In this document: piece by piece, positions 16,065-24,472 of the stretch
Layout of the letters: each line of letters begins with the position of its first letter
How positions within the stretch are numbered: position 1 is the first letter of the stretch
From: an uncultured Clostridia bacterium
Lineage (GTDB): Bacteria > Bacillota > Clostridia > TANB77 > CAG-508
Assembly (NCBI GenBank): GCA_944391745.1
Contig: CALXUS010000018.1
Span: 1-39,518 of the forward strand
Direction of reading: 5' to 3'
DNA: 39,518 bases
The notes under the pieces: generated by a model
Seen by the model: only the letters and a program-made list of their open reading frames with translations
The model's database searches: none
What the model was told of the DNA's origin: nothing
Translations under genes and position numbers: made by a program

Positions 16065-18212
16065 TTATTTTTCTTTTCTGTTATTATTTTTCTTAAGTTT
16101 TATAAAAACTAGTACTGCTATTGCTGATAAAATTAATATTATTGGTACAACATTTATTGAAAGTACTCCTGTTCTTGGCATTATTCCTAATTCATTCATA
16201 TCTTCATTATCTTCTAATGTTGTTTCTTCTAATTTTTCAGAATCAATTCTTACATAAGCTTTTACATTTTGTGCTATATCTACTCCTTCATTCTTTTTTA
16301 TTATAATTTCATATTCTCTTGTTTCTCCAATATTTAAATCTGGCACTTTATATTTAGCTATATTTTCATTTATTTCCCAATCTTCGTTTAAAACGCTAAA
16401 ACCTTCTGGTATAATAAATGAAATATATCCACTTCCTATTCTTTCTTCATTATTAGTTACTTTTATTTTATAATGAATTTGAAGTGTTGAATTTGCATTT
16501 GCATCTCTAATTTCGGTTTCTATTTTTCCGATTTTTCCATTTAACCCATAATAGTTTCCATTAACATAAGCTTTTTCTAAATTCATTTCTATTTGTAAAT
16601 TAAATCTTAACCTTTTATAATAATAATTTAATGTTATATCTTCTTTTTTTACTGTTACTGTTTGACTATCTGGTTTTTTGGTAAGTTTGTAATCTTCATA
16701 TTGCCTTTCCTCTGCTGAAAATTCATCTTCCTCATGGACATTTTTATTTACTATATCTATTTTTTCTCCTGTTTCTTCATCTATGTAATTAACTGTAATT
16801 TTTGATTTATGCCTATAATAGTATATTATAGTTTTATCTTCTCCCTTCATTGTTCCCGAAGGTTCTCCTTCTACTTTAGTAAAATCATAGTTTTCAATTT
16901 CTTTCTTATTAGTAGTATATTTGTCGCCATATATTCCTTTAATTGTTTCACTTTGTGCAATTTCTTTATTTGTTACTTCATCAACATATTTAGCCTTTAT
17001 ATTTGTATTTTTTGAGTAGTAGTAATTTACTACTTGTAAATTTTCTGATAGTATAAATTCTTCAACATCTGGCTTTTTTACCAATGTATATCCTTCTATT
17101 TGTTTTGCTTCAGTTGTGACTTTTTCACCAATTGGTCCACTTTTACTTTCAGTATCTAATTTTTCATTAGTGTTAATGTCTATGTAATTAGCTTGTACAC
17201 CATTACTTTGTAAATTGAATGTAACAAATAAGTTAGACTCTCCGCCTGCTCTTTCCATATAAAATAACGTTAATGTATGTTGCCCTTGTTCAAGTTTATT
17301 GTCAAAAGCTTTTTCTATTACATCTTTTTTCATTGAATTAGTTGATTTGTCATATACACTTTCATAGTAAACTTCATTTTTTGCAAAATTTATATTGCCT
17401 TGTATTTTTATATGGCAACCTCCTAAATCTAATACGAGTTTATCATCTACAAATACCCATACATCATCATCTCCGGAGAAATTAAATACCATATCTTCAT
17501 ATTCATTAGTTTGTGTATTCTTAACTTTTCCATCTCTTGTCATTATAAATGGTATTTCTATTCTTCCAGTAAAGCCTAAATTTCTGTTTTCTAAAATTGA
17601 TGTATCATCATTGCAATCATTAAATGGATAAAAACCACTTCTCTCGCCTTCATGCATTTTAAATGTTTTCGTATTATAATCTTTATATACATGAAATTTA
17701 TCACTATTAAAACTATAATATCCATTATTCTCTTTTATAAATGGAAACTTCCAGTTGCTTAATACTTCATCATAAATTTTTGAGTTTGTATTTGACTTAG
17801 GAAAAAAGCTGGTTCCATTAGTGAATTTATTAACTATATTCAAATTTCCATTGACTAATCTATTTTCAGCTAACCCTTGTATTACTCCATCAGAACCTCC
17901 ATATTGATCTACACTTAAATATCCATTTTGTATTCCTCCTGAGCATTTTCCTTCAGTAGACGCCATAAGCATTGATTTTGAATCTATATTGTATCTTTCT
18001 TCTTTTGATAAACTATAATATTCATCTGTACTTATTCCTCTTTGACTTGCGTTATATTCTTCTCTATTTATTTTTGCAAATGTGGCATTTACATATTTAA
18101 TATTATTTTCATCTATTGGTTTGCAATTATTTGATGCCATAGATTTACTATAAAATGTCATTGAAGTTATAAATAGAAAAGCTATAATTAAAATTTTTAT
18201 TTTTTTCTTCAT
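16065..18212 (-). CDS. Cell-wall-anchored surface protein with fibro-slime and MucBP-like repeats
   Basis: The 715-residue protein has a signal peptide (MKKKIKILIIAFLFITSMTF). A fibro-slime domain contains GDDDVWVFVDDKLVLDLGGC from about 247. Three MucBP-like beta-grasp repeats lie at about 339-545, each with a Y-(I/V)-D start and a YYY end. A further all-beta domain precedes MPRTG at about 678, a TM helix and the basic tail KLKKNNNRKEK. MPRTG is a variant of the sortase LPXTG motif, so covalent attachment to peptidoglycan is expected; a sortase gene is not in the window. The chosen start has AAGGAG close upstream and gives a proper signal peptide. Likely role is adhesion to mucin or polysaccharide, from family knowledge only. 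Confidence 0.88.
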   Translation of the reverse strand: MKKKIKILIIAFLFITSMTFYSKSMASNNCKPIDENNIKYVNATFAKINREEYNASQRGISTDEYYSLSKEERYNIDSKSMLMASTEGKCSGGIQNGYLSVDQYGGSDGVIQGLAENRLVNGNLNIVNKFTNGTSFFPKSNTNSKIYDEVLSNWKFPFIKENNGYYSFNSDKFHVYKDYNTKTFKMHEGERSGFYPFNDCNDDTSILENRNLGFTGRIEIPFIMTRDGKVKNTQTNEYEDMVFNFSGDDDVWVFVDDKLVLDLGGCHIKIQGNINFAKNEVYYESVYDKSTNSMKKDVIEKAFDNKLEQGQHTLTLFYMERAGGESNLFVTFNLQSNGVQANYIDINTNEKLDTESKSGPIGEKVTTEAKQIEGYTLVKKPDVEEFILSENLQVVNYYYSKNTNIKAKYVDEVTNKEIAQSETIKGIYGDKYTTNKKEIENYDFTKVEGEPSGTMKGEDKTIIYYYRHKSKITVNYIDEETGEKIDIVNKNVHEEDEFSAEERQYEDYKLTKKPDSQTVTVKKEDITLNYYYKRLRFNLQIEMNLEKAYVNGNYYGLNGKIGKIETEIRDANANSTLQIHYKIKVTNNEERIGSGYISFIIPEGFSVLNEDWEINENIAKYKVPDLNIGETREYEIIIKKNEGVDIAQNVKAYVRIDSEKLEETTLEDNEDMNELGIMPRTGVLSINVVPIILILSAIAVLVFIKLKKNNNRKEK

Positions 18213-18239
18213 ATAGCTCCTTTTCTGCAAATGTAAGCC

Positions 18240-18334
18240 ATCCCGTGCTTGCACTTGAATTTTTTATTGGGATAAAAAAGATAATTTAAGACTTAAATTA
18301 TTTGAAATAATTAAATTGAATTAATTTAATTATT
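18240..18334 (-). promoter_or_regulatory. Structured leader/promoter region of the surface-protein gene
   Basis: Nested pairings ATCCC/GGGAT (18240-18244 with 18269-18273) and GTGC/GCAC (18245-18248 with 18251-18254) lie just upstream of the ribosome binding site. Two AT-rich dyads follow further upstream: ATAATTTAAG/CTTAAATTAT (18281-18301) and a 12-bp repeat at 18306-18317 and 18323-18334. I see no known riboswitch consensus, and no clear -35/-10 pair among the AT dyads. Confidence 0.35.
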
Positions 18335-18368
18335 AGCATTATACACCATATTATGGTAAATGTAAAGA

Positions 18369-18411
18369 AAAATCGTATGTCACTTTTCGACAAATTATGA
18401 CATACGATTTT
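18369..18411. terminator. Terminator of the minD-endoA operon
   Basis: A perfect 14-bp stem (AAAATCGTATGTCA at 18369-18382 with 18398-18411) and a 15-base loop are followed by GATTTTTCTTT on the minus strand. It lies just after the reconstructed end of endoA (18424), which supports endoA extending that far. Confidence 0.88.
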
Positions 18412-18423
18412 AAAATCTATTAT

Positions 18424-18775
18424 TTATTCTTCTAATCCAATACTAACTCCAAGAGCATTATTAATCTTTTTCATTAAGTTTTCATCATCAATGTGACCTA
18501 TTTTTTCTTTTAACCTGCTTTTATCTATTGTTCTTACTTGCTCTGCCAATACCACCGAATTAGTTTTTAGTCCGAACATTTTCTGCACCTATTTCTATAT
18601 GTGTTGGTAATTTAGTTTTTCCCATCTGTGAAGTTATAGCAGCAGCAATTACTGTCGGGCTATGTTTATTTCCTAAATCATTTTGAATTATTATAACTGG
18701 CCTAATTCCACCTTGTTCAGACCCAACTACTGGACTTAAATCTGCATAAAACATATCTCCTCTTCTAATATTCAT
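18424..18775 (-). CDS. endoA: Type II toxin EndoA/MazF-like endoribonuclease, interrupted by a +1 frameshift at a CGG codon
   Basis: EndoA (NdoA/MazF) is an mRNA interferase that cuts at specific short sites. Frame 0 from ATG 18775 starts [20 protein letters not shown] and stops after 71 residues, just past Val67-Arg68 (CGG, 18572-18574). The +1 frame continues the conserved protein with [20 protein letters not shown] and ends at TAA 18424. Skipping one C gives 116 residues, exactly the B. subtilis EndoA length. The restored part holds the C-terminal helix needed for dimer and RNA contacts. No EndoAI-type antitoxin gene precedes it here. It is last in the minD-minE-rodA-dusB-gerS-like operon. 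Confidence 0.85.
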
Positions 18776-18814
18776 ATTAATTCTCCCAACCTAAAATTGA
18801 GATGATATATATTT

Positions 18815-19429
18815 CTAAATGTTTAATTCTATCTCATTATATATTATGTCTATTTTTTTATTATTGTTAACATCATATATTTCTACTTTTGTCGGATTAA
18901 GTGTTGATTTGTTTATGTAGAGTTTTTGTTGATTATTATATTTACTTTTGTTTGCATTATAACTCATTATTATTTCATTATCTTTTTCTTCTATTTTTTT
19001 ATCTTCTGAATTTTTATATCCTCTTAAAAACGATGTTAAAAATAGTGAGTTGTCACTAACATAAGGATAATTGTTATATAATTTGCTCATATTATATTTT
19101 GTATTAAAGATTTTTAAAATTCCATTTTCATAAATCATTTGCATACCTGCTATCTCTTCTGGAGATAATACTTGCTGCTTAGTATAACTTTCTCCCTTTA
19201 CTTCTTGTTCAAATTCATAATAGTTAGCATTTTTGTTACTACTTACTATTACCTTTATTTTTGCTTTATAAGTATTTACATTTAGAATATATTGTTCAAT
19301 CTCTTGTATATTCATATTATTTCCAATTTTCTCAATATTATAATTATTATTTTTTAATATTTTTGAAATAATCAATACTACAATACTAACAATTAAAATA
19401 AAAACAATAATTAACTTTGCTTTTTTCAT
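18815..19429 (-). CDS. GerS-like / LolA-fold membrane-anchored protein
   Basis: The 204-residue protein has an N-terminal hydrophobic segment (about 4-22, no lipobox Cys) and an extracytoplasmic domain with the pattern of LolA-like outer-membrane-lipoprotein-sorting proteins: YKAKIKVIVSSNKNANYYEF, an SPEEIAGMQMIYENGILKIF segment, and NPTKVEIYDVNNNKKIDIIY. Clostridial GerS proteins share this fold and often sit beside endoA, as here, so a germination or cortex role is plausible. ATG 19429 has an AAGGTAGGT site; the frame is open further upstream into dusB. The assignment is by fold pattern and context only. Confidence 0.6.
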   Translation of the reverse strand: MKKAKLIIVFILIVSIVVLIISKILKNNNYNIEKIGNNMNIQEIEQYILNVNTYKAKIKVIVSSNKNANYYEFEQEVKGESYTKQQVLSPEEIAGMQMIYENGILKIFNTKYNMSKLYNNYPYVSDNSLFLTSFLRGYKNSEDKKIEEKDNEIIMSYNANKSKYNNQQKLYINKSTLNPTKVEIYDVNNNKKIDIIYNEIELNI

Positions 19430-19514
19430 ATTATACCTACCTTCTATCTTAATTATTATGCTATACATTTGTACTATATGAAAACAAAGTAAAAAAGTAC
19501 TTAAGAATAAATTC

Positions 19515-20489
19515 TTAAGCACTTATATTTTTAAAGTATTCTTTTAATTCATTTTCGACATCTACTTTTGTCTCTAAGTGATTTATTTTATCTCTTATCA
19601 AAGAAGCCTGTGGTAAACCTTTTAGATAATAACAAATATGCTTTCTCATTTCTCTTATTCCTGTGTACTCACCTTTTTCTTTTACTTCTAATTCAATATG
19701 TTTTAATATTGTTTGTAATATTTCTTGATTTGAAACTTCTTCGATTTCTCCATTTTCTAAAAATGTTTTTATTTGTTTTATTATCCAAGGTCTTCCTAAA
19801 GTTCCTCTTCCAATCATAATTCCATCACAGTTAGTTTCTTCTATTATTTTTTTTGCGTCTTCTGGAGTTTTTATATCTCCATTTCCTATTACAGGTATTT
19901 TTACACTTTCTTTAACTTGTTTTATTATATTCCAATCTGCTTTTCCAGTATAATATTCACTTCTTGTTCTTCCATGAACAGTAATAGCTGATGCTCCAGC
20001 CGCTTCTATTGCTTTAGCTGCTTCAACAGCAACAATATGTTCACTATCCCAGCCTTTTCTTATTTTTACTGTAACTGGTACACTAGAATTTTTTACTACT
20101 GCTTTAACTATTTCATATACTTTATTTAAATCTAGTAATAATTTGCTTCCATCACCATTTTTTACAACTTTTGGAGCTGGACACCCCATGTTTATATCTA
20201 CTATGTCTGCTATTTTACTTACATATTTTGCCCCATAAGCCATGGCTTCTATATCACTACCAAATATTTGAGCAGAAACTGGTCTTTTTTCCCCATCCAT
20301 ATTTAATAATTGCTTAGTTTTTTCATCATTATATAAAAGTGCTTTACTGCTGACCATTTCAGTGACTACAAGCCCTGGCTCATACTTTTCACAAACTAGC
20401 CTAAAAGGCAGGTCTGTTAAACCTGCCATTGGAGCTAAAATTATATTATTATTTAGTTCTACATTTCCTATCTTTATTTTTTTAATCAT
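19515..20489 (-). CDS. dusB: tRNA-dihydrouridine synthase DusB
   Basis: This FMN-dependent enzyme reduces uridine to dihydrouridine in the tRNA D-loop. In 324 residues I see the FMN-barrel start IILAPMAGLTDLPFR, the VVTEMVSSKAL segment, DINMGCPAPKVVKNGDGSKL with the catalytic Cys, ITVHGRTRSEYYTGKADW, PVIGNGDI and IMIGRGTLGRPW. Length is normal for the family. It is 17 bases downstream of rodA and overlaps only the extended, unlikely start of the GerS-like gene. Confidence 0.96.
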   Translation of the reverse strand: MIKKIKIGNVELNNNIILAPMAGLTDLPFRLVCEKYEPGLVVTEMVSSKALLYNDEKTKQLLNMDGEKRPVSAQIFGSDIEAMAYGAKYVSKIADIVDINMGCPAPKVVKNGDGSKLLLDLNKVYEIVKAVVKNSSVPVTVKIRKGWDSEHIVAVEAAKAIEAAGASAITVHGRTRSEYYTGKADWNIIKQVKESVKIPVIGNGDIKTPEDAKKIIEETNCDGIMIGRGTLGRPWIIKQIKTFLENGEIEEVSNQEILQTILKHIELEVKEKGEYTGIREMRKHICYYLKGLPQASLIRDKINHLETKVDVENELKEYFKNISA

Positions 20490-20506
20490 AGTAATTCTTT
20501 CTATTT

Positions 20507-21613
20507 TTATTCTACAAATATGGCTTTTTGCCTTCTTCCACTAATATTTAATAATAATGCTATCATAATCAAATTACTTAATAATGAACTTCCACCATAA
20601 CTAACAAAAGGTAATGGAACACCTGTAATTGGTAATAAACCTATAGTCATTCCTATATTTTCTGTCATGTGAAATAAAAATATTCCTGCTATACCTATAG
20701 CAATATATGATCCTAAATTATCTTTAGCAGTCTTTGCAACATACATTGCTTTAGTTATCAGAACAACATACAGTATTACTATTGTCACTGCTACGACGAA
20801 TCCCATTTCTTCGCCTATAACTGAAAAAATGAAGTCAGTTGTTTTAGGACTTAAATATCCAAGTTGTGTTTGATTTCCTTTAAGTAATCCCATTCCAAAT
20901 AATTCACCGGCGCCTATTGCTAGTTTTGATTGAGTTAAATTATAACCTGCACCTCTAGGATCTAAATCTTGATTTAAAAATACTTCGATTCTTCTTTTAG
21001 CATGATCTGGTAATACAAAGAAGTACAATAAAGGTACTGTAATTGCTACTATTAAAAATCCTGCAATAATATATCTTTTGTCTATTCCAGCCACAAATAA
21101 CATTAATATAAATGCTACACAAAATGCTAAAGCTGTACCATAATCAGGTTGTTTAATAATTAATAATACAGGAACTGCCATAATAGCTATTAATATTAGT
21201 AATCTCGTTGGTCTACTTATTTCTTTTTTCCCTTTCGCATTCATTTTAGACATTACTAATGCTAATAAAATTATTACAAATATTTTAGCAAATTCTGCTG
21301 GTTGTAATGAAAAAGATCCAAAATAAAACCAACTTGTTGCTCCATTTATTGGTTCTGTAAATAGAACTCCTATTAGTAAAATAATTAAAACTGCATAACA
21401 AATTGGAGATATTTTAGCTATAGTTTCATAATCTAATAAAGTAAACAAAATTACAAATGGTATACTTATTCCTATCCATAATATTTGTTTTTTGAACTCA
21501 TCATATTCTGAATTTTGAGTTGCTGAAAAAAGGGCAATCAATCCTATTATAATTAATAGGATTGTGCAAATTAATATAGACCACTCTACATTTTTAGATA
21601 ATTTTTTTTTCAT
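20507..21613 (-). CDS. rodA: SEDS peptidoglycan glycosyltransferase RodA (FtsW/RodA/SpoVE family)
   Basis: SEDS proteins polymerise lipid II at the membrane together with a class B PBP. The 368-residue protein has about ten TM helices. Family motifs are WFYFGSFSLQPAEFAKI, KQPDYGTALAF, the large loop with GAGYNLTQSKLAIGAGELFG, TDFIFSVIGEEMGF and the end GVPLPFVSYGGSSLL. RodA is preferred over FtsW or SpoVE because the gene directly follows minD-minE rather than mur genes. SpoVE cannot be excluded from sequence alone. Confidence 0.88.
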   Translation of the reverse strand: MKKKLSKNVEWSILICTILLIIIGLIALFSATQNSEYDEFKKQILWIGISIPFVILFTLLDYETIAKISPICYAVLIILLIGVLFTEPINGATSWFYFGSFSLQPAEFAKIFVIILLALVMSKMNAKGKKEISRPTRLLILIAIMAVPVLLIIKQPDYGTALAFCVAFILMLFVAGIDKRYIIAGFLIVAITVPLLYFFVLPDHAKRRIEVFLNQDLDPRGAGYNLTQSKLAIGAGELFGMGLLKGNQTQLGYLSPKTTDFIFSVIGEEMGFVVAVTIVILYVVLITKAMYVAKTAKDNLGSYIAIGIAGIFLFHMTENIGMTIGLLPITGVPLPFVSYGGSSLLSNLIMIALLLNISGRRQKAIFVE

Positions 21614-21621
21614 TCTAGCCT

Positions 21622-22344
21622 CTATTTCTTTTTCTTAGACTTTTTATCTTTTGATTTTTTTTTATTTTTTGATTTATGATTTTGATTATTATTGGTTGAT
21701 TTTTCTGTTTCATTTTTTTCTTCAGTAATCTCTTCATTTTCTATATTTTCTATCTCTTTATTTTCTGAATTTTCTTCATTATTTTGTGTTTTTTCTTCTA
21801 AATTATTATCTATTTTATCATTATTTTCTTCAACAATATCTATAGATTCTTCACTTTCTACCACAGTATTATTTTCATCATTAGTTTCACTTTCTTTTAT
21901 TTCTTCGTGAACTTCTTCTACTGTTTCTTCTTCCTCTATATTTTTTTCTTCATTATCTTCTTTTTCATTATATTCACTATCACTATTTGATTCATCATTT
22001 GACGTTTCATCTTTAGTATTTTTATCTTTTTTATTTTTATTTTCGTTTTTAATACTTATTATAGGAATATTCGCATATAATGCTGGAGCTCCTGTTGTTC
22101 CATCACTATTTTGTTTATTTGTTAATCTAACATCTATTTCTTTTTCATCTACATCTATATATTTTTTTATTACATCTATAATTTCTTGTCTCATCATATC
22201 TAGAAAATCAGCTGAAACATTTGCTCTATCTTGCATTAACACTAAGTGCAATCTTTCTTTTGCTTCATCTTTATTTGCTTTACTTTCTATTTGTCCATTT
22301 TTTTTGTTTAGTTTTTTAAAAAATCCCATAATGTTTTCAAACAT
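21622..22344 (-). CDS. minE: Cell division topological specificity factor MinE with a long acidic C-terminal extension
   Basis: MinE drives MinD off the membrane and sets the division plane. Residues 1-95 are a complete MinE: an amphipathic N-terminus (MFENIMGFFKKL), the MinD-contact helix KERLHLVLMQDRANVSADF, and the dimer region EIDVRLTNKQNS...YANIPIISI. Ordinary MinE ends near residue 90. Here about 130 more residues follow, very rich in Glu, Asn, Asp and Ser, then a Lys-rich end (SKNKKKSKDKKSKKKK). GGAGG is 8 bases before the chosen ATG. The tail is low-complexity and its function is unknown. Confidence 0.92.
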   Translation of the reverse strand: MFENIMGFFKKLNKKNGQIESKANKDEAKERLHLVLMQDRANVSADFLDMMRQEIIDVIKKYIDVDEKEIDVRLTNKQNSDGTTGAPALYANIPIISIKNENKNKKDKNTKDETSNDESNSDSEYNEKEDNEEKNIEEEETVEEVHEEIKESETNDENNTVVESEESIDIVEENNDKIDNNLEEKTQNNEENSENKEIENIENEEITEEKNETEKSTNNNQNHKSKNKKKSKDKKSKKKK

Positions 22345-22365
22345 TCCTACTTCCTCCATTGCATT

Positions 22366-23160
22366 TTATTTTTTAAACCCTTTCTTAAACTTACTCCATA
22401 TACCTTCCTTTTTTCTACCAGGTATTGTAACTTCTACATTTTCTCCTAATATTCTCCTAGCAATTTCTATATAAGCTTTTCCTGAAGGAGCTTTTTTATT
22501 CGAAACTGCAGGCTCACCTTTATTTGTTTGAGTTATTATATATTCATCTTCAGGTACTACACCAATTAAATCTATAGACAATAGGTCAAGAATATCCTCA
22601 ACATCCATCATCTCTCCCCTTTTAACCATTTCTGGTCTAAGTCTATTAATGATTAACTCAGGGTTTTTTATTTCAGATGCTTCTAATAGACCAATTATTC
22701 TATCTGCATCTCGAATTGAAGATATTTCCGCATTAGTTACAACTATGGCTCTATCTGCTCCTGCTATTGCATTTTTAAATCCTTGTTCTATTCCTGCTGG
22801 GCAATCTATTAAAATGAAGTCAAATTCTTCTTTTAATTTTCCTGTTAATTCTCTCATTTGTTCTTCGTTAACTGCACTTTTATCTCTAGTTTGGGCTGCT
22901 GGTAATAAAAATAAATCAGTAAATCTTTTATCTTTTATTAAAGCTTGTCTAAGTTTACATTTTCCTTCTACAACATCTACTATATCGTATACTATTCTGT
23001 TTTCTAGTCCCATTACAACATCAAGGTTTCTTAGTCCTATATCTGTGTCTACAAGAACAACTTTTTTTCCTCTAAGAGCTAAGGCTGCACCAACGTTTGC
23101 AGTTGTTGTAGTTTTTCCGACTCCGCCTTTTCCTGATGTTATAACTATAACTTCACCCAT
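22366..23160 (-). CDS. minD: Septum site-determining ATPase MinD
   Basis: MinD is the ParA-family membrane ATPase of the Min system. The 264-residue protein has the deviant Walker A GKGGVGKTT, switch I VLVDTDIGLRNLDVVMGL, Walker B DFILIDCPAGIEQGF, and a C-terminal amphipathic membrane-targeting helix (IWSKFKKGFKK). AAGGAGG precedes the ATG. It is the first gene of an operon with minE, rodA, dusB, the GerS-like gene and endoA. A minC gene is not nearby. Confidence 0.97.
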   Translation of the reverse strand: MGEVIVITSGKGGVGKTTTTANVGAALALRGKKVVLVDTDIGLRNLDVVMGLENRIVYDIVDVVEGKCKLRQALIKDKRFTDLFLLPAAQTRDKSAVNEEQMRELTGKLKEEFDFILIDCPAGIEQGFKNAIAGADRAIVVTNAEISSIRDADRIIGLLEASEIKNPELIINRLRPEMVKRGEMMDVEDILDLLSIDLIGVVPEDEYIITQTNKGEPAVSNKKAPSGKAYIEIARRILGENVEVTIPGRKKEGIWSKFKKGFKK

Positions 23161-23277
23161 AACTTTCCTCCTTGTTTCATTTTAACACCTATATTATATT
23201 TGCATTTGGCTCAAAAGTCAATGAATATAAGGTAAGTTTGTCAATTTTTTCTATATGTTTTTTCGTTTAAAAAATAA

Positions 23278-23356
23278 AAAAATATAGTACCATATATTTT
23301 TCAATGAATTAATATTTTACTAAAAATTCTTGTCAAATATAAAGTACTATATTTTT
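23278..23356 (-). promoter_or_regulatory. minD promoter region inside a long inverted repeat
   Basis: On the minus strand TTGACA (23331-23336), a 16-base spacer and TATTAA (23309-23314) form a reasonable sigma-A promoter. It is flanked by a perfect 13-bp inverted repeat: AAAAATATAGTAC (23278-23290) and its complement (23344-23356). The repeat could be a long-loop terminator of the upstream ssb gene, with a T-run following, or a pair of operator sites around the promoter. Confidence 0.5.
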
Positions 23357-23378
23357 ACTAAGGTTTATATATTATTAA

Positions 23379-24113
23379 TTATGCTTGCGCTGTTTCATTG
23401 TTTTCTTCTAATTGGCTATTTAATGATTCATTATTTTCCTCTGATGTACTATCTTCATCATTTTTATTCTCATCAACTACTTCTAGATTAGAAATTGAAA
23501 CTTCATAAGCTACTTTTTGCTCTACAGTTCCATCCTCATGCTTTTTCTCATAAGCTCTAGATTGAACTCTACCAATAACTTTAACTTCAGTTCCTACTTC
23601 CATTTTTGAGCAAAATCTTGCATTTCTTCCCCATGTAATACAAGGAATATAGTCAGATTTATTATATGCTCTATTTACTGCAAGAAGTATATCAGCGATT
23701 TCTCTTCCAAATGGTGTTTGTCTGTAAATAGGTGGTTTACAAATATATCCTGTTAACACTACTTCATTTGAAATTAGATCTTTGCTCGCTACAACTTCCT
23801 CTTCTTGGTTAGGTAAGAATTCAATGTCCTTTGCAAACACAGTTAAGATTAATCTGTTTCTTTCATTTTCATAACTATTGTAAGATCTAAATTGACCAGT
23901 GATTTTAACTTTTTTGTCAACTACAAGATCTTCATCTTTAAATAATCTTTCAGATATAGTAACTGGTATTATATCTGCATTTCCACTTAAACGTGGTACA
24001 CTTAAATCAAAAGTGTAAAATTTTTCTCCATAAATTTCATGACTAAATTTTTTTTCATCAGTTATCTTTCCAACCAATGTAATATGGTTGTTATCAGCAA
24101 AATTTGTTTCCAA
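23379..24113 (-). CDS. Single-stranded DNA-binding protein with two OB folds
   Basis: The 244-residue protein has two SSB/PriB-like OB folds in tandem. Domain 1 (about 8-105) contains NHITLVGKITDEKKF and KVKITGQFRSYNSYENERNR. Domain 2 (about 115-212) contains NEVVLTGYICKPPIYRQTPFG, IPCITWGRNARFCSKMEVGTEVKVIGRVQSR and YEVSISNLEVV. The acidic tail (DENKNDEDSTSEENNES and on) resembles the protein-interaction tails of SSBs. The start is TTG, with AAGGAGG eight bases upstream. It is probably a second SSB rather than the replicative single-domain one. Confidence 0.82.
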   Translation of the reverse strand: METNFADNNHITLVGKITDEKKFSHEIYGEKFYTFDLSVPRLSGNADIIPVTISERLFKDEDLVVDKKVKITGQFRSYNSYENERNRLILTVFAKDIEFLPNQEEEVVASKDLISNEVVLTGYICKPPIYRQTPFGREIADILLAVNRAYNKSDYIPCITWGRNARFCSKMEVGTEVKVIGRVQSRAYEKKHEDGTVEQKVAYEVSISNLEVVDENKNDEDSTSEENNESLNSQLEENNETAQA

Positions 24114-24189
24114 TTTAAATTCCTCCTTAATTATTCTTGTGTATCTTATTCATCTTATAAAATATTAGAATAGTTATGCGCTATATCCT

Positions 24190-24218
24190 ATTATACAACA
24201 TTATTTTCAATTTGTCTA
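24190..24218 (-). promoter_or_regulatory. Promoter of the two-domain ssb gene
   Basis: On the minus strand TAGACA (24213-24218), 17 bases and TATAAT (24190-24195) lie about 75 bases before the TTG start. Confidence 0.6.
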
Positions 24219-24277
24219 CATAAAAAGTTGATTTTCTTTTATTTTTGTAACATTTTTGTAATATTTGTATCATTTTC

Positions 24278-24472
24278 TTATGAATTTACTATATTATTAC
24301 TAGTATTATATTCATTTTGTAAAATTTTATTTGTCATAATTGCATTTGTTGAAGTCTCTAAAATTTCTTGATTTCTATTGGTAATAGCTATTGCCATAAC
24401 AAATAAGATTACTACCGTTCCTAATGATACTAAATATGAGTATATTTTTTCTTTATTAAATACTACAAACAT
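24278..24472 (-). CDS. Small single-pass membrane protein of unknown function
   Basis: The 64-residue product has a TM helix at about 13-31 (LVSLGTVVILFVMAIAI) and a polar Asn/Thr-rich extracytoplasmic tail. I do not recognise a family. It is supported as a real gene by a strong GGAGG nine bases before the ATG and by its operon-like spacing behind the zinc-ribbon gene. The GGAGG lies within the 3' arm of a terminator-like hairpin, so expression may be conditional. Confidence 0.6.
   Translation of the reverse strand: MFVVFNKEKIYSYLVSLGTVVILFVMAIAITNRNQEILETSTNAIMTNKILQNEYNTSNNIVNS

Noticed and set aside
16809..18254. Repeats of the surface protein as a CRISPR array
   Set aside because: The repeats are protein-level MucBP modules with no constant DNA repeat or spacers. 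No CRISPR array or cas gene is seen in the window.
18212..18280. c-di-GMP riboswitch upstream of the adhesin gene
   Set aside because: I could not find the conserved GEMM tetraloop receptor or the GGGNCGCAAAGCC-type core on either strand; only short hairpins are present.
18560..18775. Deliberately short MazF variant of 71 residues
   Set aside because: The downstream +1 frame continues the conserved family sequence to the expected length and the terminator lies after it, so the short form is a frameshift product.
24278..24472. Small membrane gene as a holin or phage gene
   Set aside because: A single helix with a polar tail is not diagnostic and no phage genes are nearby.
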